A stretch of DNA of 10,771 nt. Source: Candidatus Aenigmatarchaeota archaeon. Its GTDB lineage: Archaea; Aenigmatarchaeota; Aenigmatarchaeia; Aenigmatarchaeales; Aenigmatarchaeaceae. Shown here one piece after another: positions 5,735-10,771 of the stretch; position 1 is the first letter of the stretch, and each line of letters opens with the position of its first letter. The position numbers and the translations under genes are program-made. The notes beneath the pieces are model-generated. The model was not told the DNA's origin, made no database searches, and saw only the letters and a list, made by a program, of their open reading frames with translations. The DNA is taken from positions 1 through 10,771 of the forward strand of contig JAQUSH010000017.1 in the NCBI GenBank assembly GCA_028715225.1, written 5' to 3'.

Positions 5735-8700
5735 ATGTTTAAAAAAATCCTTTTTTCGATTTTTGTAATGTTTTTGTTAGTTGGAAATGTATTTGCTTTT
5801 GCAGCTGATACTGGAGAAACAACAGATGGTACATACTCTTTAACAATAAATGTATTTACTTCAGGAGGTTCATCTCTGAATGGAAATATAAGAGTGTATA
5901 ATCCTTCAAACACATTGGTTTGTACAGCAGACAATGTTCAGCAAAAGATATGTCAACTGACTTCTGGATTGGTATATTCGTATACAGTTTCAAACCCAGC
6001 ATACAATACAGGAACAGGAAGCGTGATGCTTAGTGGGAATACTGTAAGAAATGTTTATCTTATAGCAGATACTACAGCGCCAACTATGATGACTTTAACA
6101 TCATCTACTCATCCAAATCAAAATATTTATTACAATAACAATGATCCTTCATTTCAGTGGACATCTTCAGACAATGTAGGAATAGATGGATACAGCTTTA
6201 CAATTGATCAGTCAGCTGGAACAGTTCCAGATACAAGTAAAGACGTAGAAGAGACAACAACTTCTACTTCATATACAAACTTAGCAGATGGAATATGGTA
6301 TTTCCATATCAGACCTGTAGATAATGCAGGCAACTGGGGTTCTGCACTACATTATACAGTAAGAATAGACACAGCTGGTCCTGTATTTTCAGGATGCACA
6401 GTTAATCCAGCAAGTGGTTCACCTTATTCACCTGGGCAAACTTATACTTTTAGTTGTACAGTTACAGATATTTCAGGAGTAAGTTCTGTTACATTTAATT
6501 TTGGCGGAAGTTCAAAGACAGTAACTAAGTCTGGAGATGTTTATACAGCGACATTCAGCAACCTGAATGCTAATACTTATTCATACACATGGGCAGCAAG
6601 AGATTCAAACAATATACAGAGCACAAATACTGGTTCATATGTAGTTTCACAAGCTCTTACACAGATGCACATTGCAATAAATGATGTTGAATCAGATGCA
6701 AGTTTCATGGTGCCTGAAGATTTTTCAATTAAAACTTGGCCAGATGTTTCAGACGGAACATATTATGTATACAGAAACGGCGTTATTTTGGATTCTGGAA
6801 CAAGTACAGTTCCTGTTGTACACTGGGAATCAATAGTTGTGCCAGGCACAATTACTTACAGAATGACATATTCTGGTACAAATTATTATGCAAATGATGT
6901 GATTAGAACAGTTACAATTCTGCCAGATAATGTATTGCCAACAATAGTTCATACAGAAAATCCAACATCACCAACAACTTATGCGCCAGGACAGACATAT
7001 ACATTTACAGCAACTATCACAGATAATGTTGGTGTTCAGAGCGCACAGTTTTATTTTGACGGGGTTAATTATGTTTACACACAAACTGGAAATACTTACA
7101 CAGTTATGTTGAATGATCTTTCAGCAAATACTCACACATATGAATGGAGAGCAACTGATATAAACGGAAACGCAGCAACAACAGGAGTAATTAATTATAT
7201 AATCAACAGAGCTGCACCTGTAGCTCATTTATCATTGAATGGAGTAGAATCAGATCAGACAATAACTTACGGCGTATTATCAACAGCTCTTGGTTGGATA
7301 ACAACAGGAGAAACAGATGGAATACTGCAGAGAGACGGTGTTACTGTGACAAATCCTGAAACAGAAACACTTGCAGCAGGAATCTATACTTATGATTACA
7401 TTTATCCTCAAACTGAAAACTATACAACACTTACAATAACAAGAACATTAACTGTAGACAAAGCAACACCAGTATTATCTTTAGGAGCAAATCCAGGATG
7501 GACAGTTGCTTATCCAAACACAATAACAATCACAGGATCAGAAACAAATCAGGGAGATTCTGATTTAACTTATGAATTAGTTAGAGATGGAATTGTTGTA
7601 TCTAATCCAGACACTGTTTCAAATGCAGGAACATATAATTATGAATTTAGAACAGCTGGTGGAGAAAATTATACAGCAGGAACAACAGGTGTACAGGTTG
7701 CAACAATAACAAAACAGACACCAATTTTAACTTTAACATTCAATCCAGTTTCACCAATAACTTATGGCACACAGATGACAGCAATTTGCACTGTTGATAA
7801 TTTGGAACAGACACCTGTTCTTTACAGAGACGGTGTAGATGTATCTGCTGAAAACAGTGTACCTGTTACTTTGAATGCAGGAACATATTCATACTCTTGC
7901 GAAGTTTTAGAAAGTGCTAATTATGCACCTTCAACAGTTGGTCCAGAACCATATACAGTTAATCAGGCAAATGTAGTTGATCCATCTAATCCACTGATAC
8001 ATTTAGCATTGAATGGAATAGAGAGCGACCTGACAATAGCTTTAGGTTTGCAGTCAAATGCGACAGGATGGAAAGACATAGCAGATGGTACACTTACTCT
8101 ATTGAGAGACGGCGCACCAGTTGGTTTAGAAGATGTGCAGACTTTGCCAGTTGGAGTTTATAATTATACTTTGGTATTTACAGGAAATGTAAACTATGCA
8201 GATGCATCAGTAACTAGATTTGTTTACGTTTCAGATTCAACAGCACCGATTATCACAATAACAGCACCTTTAACTGGACAGTATACTTCAAATGAAACAT
8301 GGCTAAATGCAACAACCGACGAGAGTGCAACATGTTATTTCGGAACATCAAGTAATCCAACAAATCCAATGACATCAGTCGGAACAGACCACTCAACATA
8401 CTTAACAGGTTTGCCATACGGTTCAAACACTTATTATGTAAGGTGTGCTGACGTTTATGGAAACGAAGCAGAGACTTCAGTTACATGGAATGTTGTTCCT
8501 CATTATGATATTGAAATAACTAGCGGATGGAATTTGATATCTTTGCCACTTATACCAGTGTCACCAATTTTGACTTCAGATCCAATGTGGGGCACAAATT
8601 ATATTATACAGCATTACAATGCAAGCTTAGGAATAGTTCAAGAATATGATTCATCTAATCCAGGAGCAGCAACTTTATCTGAATTAGTTCCAGATTACGG

Positions 8701-9985
8701 ATACTGGGTACATGCAAACACAGACAGAACATTTACTTATTTAGGTACAGAACCAGGAATCAGAACAGTTCCATTAGTTAACGGAACAAACATGGTTGGA
8801 TGGACATCTAATGAATCAGTAAACATGCAGATAGCATTATACTTCATATCAGCAAACGTAACATCAGTTGAATGTCAAGACACAACAGACACAAGCATTC
8901 AGGCATTAAGAGTATGCAACATATCTACTGAAAGCTTTGAACCTGGAAAAGGTTATGTGATTAATGTTTCAAGCGCAAGCGAATGGAGCTATGTGCTAAA
9001 TGTTCCACCTACAGCTAACGCTGGATCAGATCAATCTATAACAGTAAGAGGCGGAATAACAGCAGATGGTTTAGGATCTTATGATTTAGATGGTACAATT
9101 GTTTCATACGTATGGACATTAGGCGGTGAAACAAAAACAGGAGCAACAACAACTTGGGAATTCAATACAGTTGGCACTTACACAATAACACTTACTGTAA
9201 CAGACAATGAAGGAGCAACAGATACAGATGATTTAATTGTAACTGTTACTGCACCATCAGGCGGAGGTGGTGGAGGCGGAGGCGGTGTTAGTACTACATT
9301 GCCAAGCACATCAGGATTCATAATTATAAATCTGACAGCACCTGAAACAGTTACTGCAACAAAAGGACAATCTGTAACATTTACAGCAACAGTTTCAAAC
9401 ATAGGTCAGACAGATGTTTATAACATCTATTTAGAAGGGGTTCCACCTTGGGTAACAATGACACCAGTGAACATAGAGCATCTTGGTAAAGGAGAATCTG
9501 GAAACTTCATAATAACACTTAGCGTTCCTCAAACAGCACCAAGCAGACAGATACTTACGTTAACTGCTAAAGGTTCAAATCCAAATGCTACAGCTGAAGC
9601 ATCAGCTACAATAGAAATTATTGGAAACGCAGCAGAATGTGAAAACTGTGCACAGCCAACAGCATGGACAACTTGTGATGTAAACGGTACACAAACTAGA
9701 ACAGTTTATACTTGCGATGCTGAAACAGGATACAATTGTGTAGAGACAACTGAAACAAGAGCATGTGGCGGATTAACAGGTTACTTCCTGTTGTTATCAG
9801 ACAATCCTGTACTGAGTGCAATAATTGGAATTATAATAATTTTGATAGCTGTATTTGGATACTACTACAGCAGAAACAGAGAAAAAGTAAGAGGAAAGAT
9901 AAGCGCAATGCTTGCTAAATTCAAACCTGCTAAAAAGGAATCTAAACCACAGGGAATAGACTTTAATGTTGAATATAAGAAATGA
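5735..9985 (+). CDS. Giant multi-Ig/PKD surface protein, C-terminally membrane-anchored
   Basis: This 1416-residue protein is exported by Sec: signal peptide 1-23 (MFKKILFSIFVMFLLVGNVFA, then FA before a likely cut at 23/24). Domains in order: beta-rich PEGA/carboxypeptidase-regulatory-like (about 32-111); Ig/FN3-like (113-213); Ig-like (212-303); module A1 (312-397); Ig-like (398-492); A2 (498-576); two related Big_3-like Ig modules (577-660, 661-744); A3 (756-834); Ig-like (835-921); a GWNLISLP domain (926-1088, motif at 931-938); PKD (1089-1172, NVPPTANAGSDQ ... GTYTITLTVTDNEG); a nine-glycine linker (1176-1184); a CARDB/NPCBM-like domain (about 1192-1297); a six-cysteine thrombospondin-1-like element (1302-1344, W..C..NGTQTRT); a transmembrane helix (about 1357-1378); and a basic cytoplasmic tail (1379-1416). 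Likely an adhesin or envelope protein standing well off the cell. All 15 N-glycosylation sequons lie after residue 561. Domain labels other than PKD are by pattern. Confidence 0.92.
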   Translation: MFKKILFSIFVMFLLVGNVFAFAADTGETTDGTYSLTINVFTSGGSSLNGNIRVYNPSNTLVCTADNVQQKICQLTSGLVYSYTVSNPAYNTGTGSVMLSGNTVRNVYLIADTTAPTMMTLTSSTHPNQNIYYNNNDPSFQWTSSDNVGIDGYSFTIDQSAGTVPDTSKDVEETTTSTSYTNLADGIWYFHIRPVDNAGNWGSALHYTVRIDTAGPVFSGCTVNPASGSPYSPGQTYTFSCTVTDISGVSSVTFNFGGSSKTVTKSGDVYTATFSNLNANTYSYTWAARDSNNIQSTNTGSYVVSQALTQMHIAINDVESDASFMVPEDFSIKTWPDVSDGTYYVYRNGVILDSGTSTVPVVHWESIVVPGTITYRMTYSGTNYYANDVIRTVTILPDNVLPTIVHTENPTSPTTYAPGQTYTFTATITDNVGVQSAQFYFDGVNYVYTQTGNTYTVMLNDLSANTHTYEWRATDINGNAATTGVINYIINRAAPVAHLSLNGVESDQTITYGVLSTALGWITTGETDGILQRDGVTVTNPETETLAAGIYTYDYIYPQTENYTTLTITRTLTVDKATPVLSLGANPGWTVAYPNTITITGSETNQGDSDLTYELVRDGIVVSNPDTVSNAGTYNYEFRTAGGENYTAGTTGVQVATITKQTPILTLTFNPVSPITYGTQMTAICTVDNLEQTPVLYRDGVDVSAENSVPVTLNAGTYSYSCEVLESANYAPSTVGPEPYTVNQANVVDPSNPLIHLALNGIESDLTIALGLQSNATGWKDIADGTLTLLRDGAPVGLEDVQTLPVGVYNYTLVFTGNVNYADASVTRFVYVSDSTAPIITITAPLTGQYTSNETWLNATTDESATCYFGTSSNPTNPMTSVGTDHSTYLTGLPYGSNTYYVRCADVYGNEAETSVTWNVVPHYDIEITSGWNLISLPLIPVSPILTSDPMWGTNYIIQHYNASLGIVQEYDSSNPGAATLSELVPDYGYWVHANTDRTFTYLGTEPGIRTVPLVNGTNMVGWTSNESVNMQIALYFISANVTSVECQDTTDTSIQALRVCNISTESFEPGKGYVINVSSASEWSYVLNVPPTANAGSDQSITVRGGITADGLGSYDLDGTIVSYVWTLGGETKTGATTTWEFNTVGTYTITLTVTDNEGATDTDDLIVTVTAPSGGGGGGGGGVSTTLPSTSGFIIINLTAPETVTATKGQSVTFTATVSNIGQTDVYNIYLEGVPPWVTMTPVNIEHLGKGESGNFIITLSVPQTAPSRQILTLTAKGSNPNATAEASATIEIIGNAAECENCAQPTAWTTCDVNGTQTRTVYTCDAETGYNCVETTETRACGGLTGYFLLLSDNPVLSAIIGIIIILIAVFGYYYSRNREKVRGKISAMLAKFKPAKKESKPQGIDFNVEYKK
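6668..8236 (+). repeat. Protein-level Ig module repeats inside the surface protein
   Basis: Three modules begin with a shared signature, H-[IL]-[AS]-[IL]-N-[DG]-[VI]-ESD, at nt 6668 (HIAINDVESD), 7226 (HLSLNGVESD) and 8000 (HLALNGIESD), each about 80-86 residues. Two more modules between them (about 7463-7966) share the later part, RDGxxV followed by NAGTY-[NS]-Y and NY. The order is A1, unrelated Ig, A2, B, C, A3. The copies differ strongly, so the duplications are old and not recent DNA tandem repeats. Confidence 0.75.
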
Positions 9986-9990
9986 TTATT

Positions 9991-10098
9991 ATGAAAACAA
10001 AACAAAAAACATTAGACGATAAAATTACAGATATATCACTTTTACCACCTAAATATAGAGCAAAGCCAATCAGAGCAGATAACATAATGTATGCGTGA
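9991..10098 (+). CDS. 35-residue protein with C-terminal LPP-x11-IMYA motif
   Basis: A short frame (MKTKQKTLDDKITDISL at the N-terminus) lies in the 119 bp between the surface protein and the 99-residue gene, starting 5 bp after one and ending 6 bp before the other. A weak TGAT Shine-Dalgarno-like site (9983-9986) precedes the ATG, as for other genes of this operon. The protein is basic and hydrophilic, with no membrane segment. It ends LPP (18-20), eleven residues, IMYA (32-35). The next gene ends with LPP, nine residues, IMYA. This shared C-terminus, encoded with different synonymous codons (tatgcg versus tacgcc), is the best evidence that the short frame is real. It could be a carrier of a C-terminal docking or sorting peptide, or a degenerate remnant of a longer paralogue. 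Function unknown. Confidence 0.6.
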   Translation: MKTKQKTLDDKITDISLLPPKYRAKPIRADNIMYA

Positions 10099-10104
10099 TT
10101 TGTT

Positions 10105-10404
10105 ATGAAAGGAAAAGATGCGTATCTAATGGAAAGAGCAATAAAAGATGAAGCTTCTGATAGAAGGATTCATTACGATTTTGAATTAATAGTAGATTCT
10201 CCATATGCGATGTTTGCAATTATTAATGCTGCATCTAAACAACTTGGAAGTGATTTGCGAAAGTCATTTGAAAAAGATCACGAAAAAATAATAGAAAGAT
10301 ATAATGAACTTTTGACTAGAAAGCTGTTTCATCTTATAAAAAGCACTGGTGAACTTCCTCCACTGTTTGAGATAAGTGATGAGTCGCAAATAATGTACGC
10401 CTAA
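10105..10404 (+). CDS. 99-residue helical protein ending in IMYA, unknown function
   Basis: This last gene of the operon starts 6 bp after the 35-residue gene, with GTGAT (10095-10099) five bases before its ATG, overlapping the previous stop. The protein is soluble and mostly helical: a charged N-terminus (MKGKDAYLMERAIKDEAS), a more hydrophobic stretch (FELIVDSPYAMFAIINAASKQLG, with its halves at about 26-37 and 38-48), and a long amphipathic helix (about 50-79). The tail carries LPP (84-86) and terminates in IMYA (96-99), matching the C-terminus of the 35-residue protein. I do not recognise a family. Its position between a surface protein and a HerA-like ATPase suggests a small accessory or adaptor subunit whose tail binds a common partner, which is inference. 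Confidence 0.75.
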   Translation: MKGKDAYLMERAIKDEASDRRIHYDFELIVDSPYAMFAIINAASKQLGSDLRKSFEKDHEKIIERYNELLTRKLFHLIKSTGELPPLFEISDESQIMYA

Positions 10405-10408
10405 AACC

Positions 10409-10419
10409 TTTTTATTTAA
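10409..10419 (+). promoter_or_regulatory. TATA-like box of the HerA-like gene, possibly also operon terminator
   Basis: TTTTTATTTAA is centred about 24 bp before ATG 10438, consistent with a leaderless start. It begins 5 bp after the stop of the 99-residue gene. Its T-rich strand (TTTTTATTT, 10409-10417) is also what archaeal intrinsic termination uses, so the same 11 bp may end one transcript and start the next. Confidence 0.45.
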
Positions 10420-10437
10420 CCTATTCTAAATTTAAGT

Positions 10438-10771
10438 ATGGCGCTAGAAGACATTATAGTCGGAAGAGATCCAGAAGATATAAGAAAATATGGAAAGAAA
10501 GGATGCATCTATATCGGCAAAAATGTAGTAGGTTCTGGTTTTGATTCTCATATGACTAATCCTATTCTGATGGATGTAGTGCGACCTCATGTAATTCTGA
10601 TAAGTGGAAAGAGAGGTTCAGGTAAATCATATACAGGTGCAGTTATAGTTGAAGAAATAATGGAACTGCCAGATGATGTCAGAAATGACTTATCGTGTCT
10701 GATGATTGATACAATGGGAATATTCTGGTCTATGAAAAATCCAAACGAGAAAGATTATAATTTATTAGTTG
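10438..10771 (+). CDS. HerA/DUF87-like P-loop ATPase, C-terminus cut by window edge
   Basis: The frame opens at ATG 10438 and is uninterrupted to the window edge (111 codons). It reads MALEDIIVGRDPEDIRKYG..., then a small beta segment (GCIYIGKNVVG, 22-32) and the approach strand RPHVILISGKRGSGKS, whose Walker A GKRGSGKS is at residues 57-64. The stretch LMIDTMGIFW (88-97) matches the early Asp-containing strand that follows Walker A in HerA/FtsK-type ATPases (often written as D-x-x-G-x-[FY]). The family forms hexameric rings that move DNA or, in conjugation- and secretion-related relatives, power macromolecule export. The part that would tell these apart, including Walker B and the arginine finger, lies beyond the window. 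It has its own TATA-like box but sits 33 bp behind the operon and could be functionally linked to it. Confidence 0.82.
   Translation, partial: MALEDIIVGRDPEDIRKYGKKGCIYIGKNVVGSGFDSHMTNPILMDVVRPHVILISGKRGSGKSYTGAVIVEEIMELPDDVRNDLSCLMIDTMGIFWSMKNPNEKDYNLLV

Noticed and set aside
6668..8236. Repeated segments as a CRISPR array or satellite DNA
   Set aside because: The repeats are diverged 80-residue protein modules in one reading frame; there are no short identical DNA repeats with regular spacers.
9178..9402. Minus-strand frame with nine prolines in a row
   Set aside because: It is the antisense image of the glycine tract in the surface protein, with no promoter or ribosome site of its own.

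Overview
The window looks archaeal and probably comes from a DPANN-type genome (Woesearchaeota/Pacearchaeota-like); the phylum is a guess. The archaeal call rests on a clear DUF1512 protein, a HerA/DUF87-type ATPase, a Sec-secreted multi-Ig/PKD surface protein with a C-terminal anchor, TATA boxes centred about 26 bp upstream of start codons (leaderless genes), and GGTGAT-type Shine-Dalgarno sites inside the operon. No bacterial-style promoters, RNA genes, CRISPR arrays or insertion sequences were seen.

Left block (1-2547): a membrane and housekeeping neighbourhood. On the minus strand, reading from 1557 down to 1, lie a small unknown membrane protein, a CTP-dependent polyprenol/diacylglycerol-kinase-like membrane enzyme whose start overlaps it, and a DUF1512 protein that has its own TATA box and runs off the left edge. 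A divergent promoter pair (1558-1619) separates these from a plus-strand M50 site-2-protease-like zinc metalloprotease. That gene overlaps tail-to-tail by 14 bp with a minus-strand four-helix membrane protein of unknown function.

Control region (2548-2751): compact and rich in symmetry. It holds the TATA box of the minus gene, a perfect 7-4-7 palindrome, a motif (TTAAAT-nn-TTTTCGGTC) present twice 82 bp apart, an imperfect palindrome enclosing the second TATA-like box, and a 5-3-5 palindrome on the predicted transcription start.

Right block (2752-10404): a tight plus-strand operon with junctions of -4, 11, 5 and 6 bp. It encodes a large acidic coiled-coil protein with a four-cysteine zinc ribbon, a single-pass membrane protein, a 1416-residue multi-Ig surface protein, a previously easy-to-miss 35-residue protein, and a 99-residue protein. 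The last two end in the same residues, IMYA, preceded at similar distance by LPP. A separate TATA box then drives a HerA-like P-loop ATPase that runs off the right edge.

The right block is the best candidate for an undescribed system. A cytoplasmic scaffold, a bitopic membrane protein, a giant envelope-spanning adhesin-like protein and two small proteins with a shared C-terminal tag are co-transcribed next to a ring-type ATPase. The component features are read from the sequence; the idea that they form one cell-surface or secretion machine is inference.
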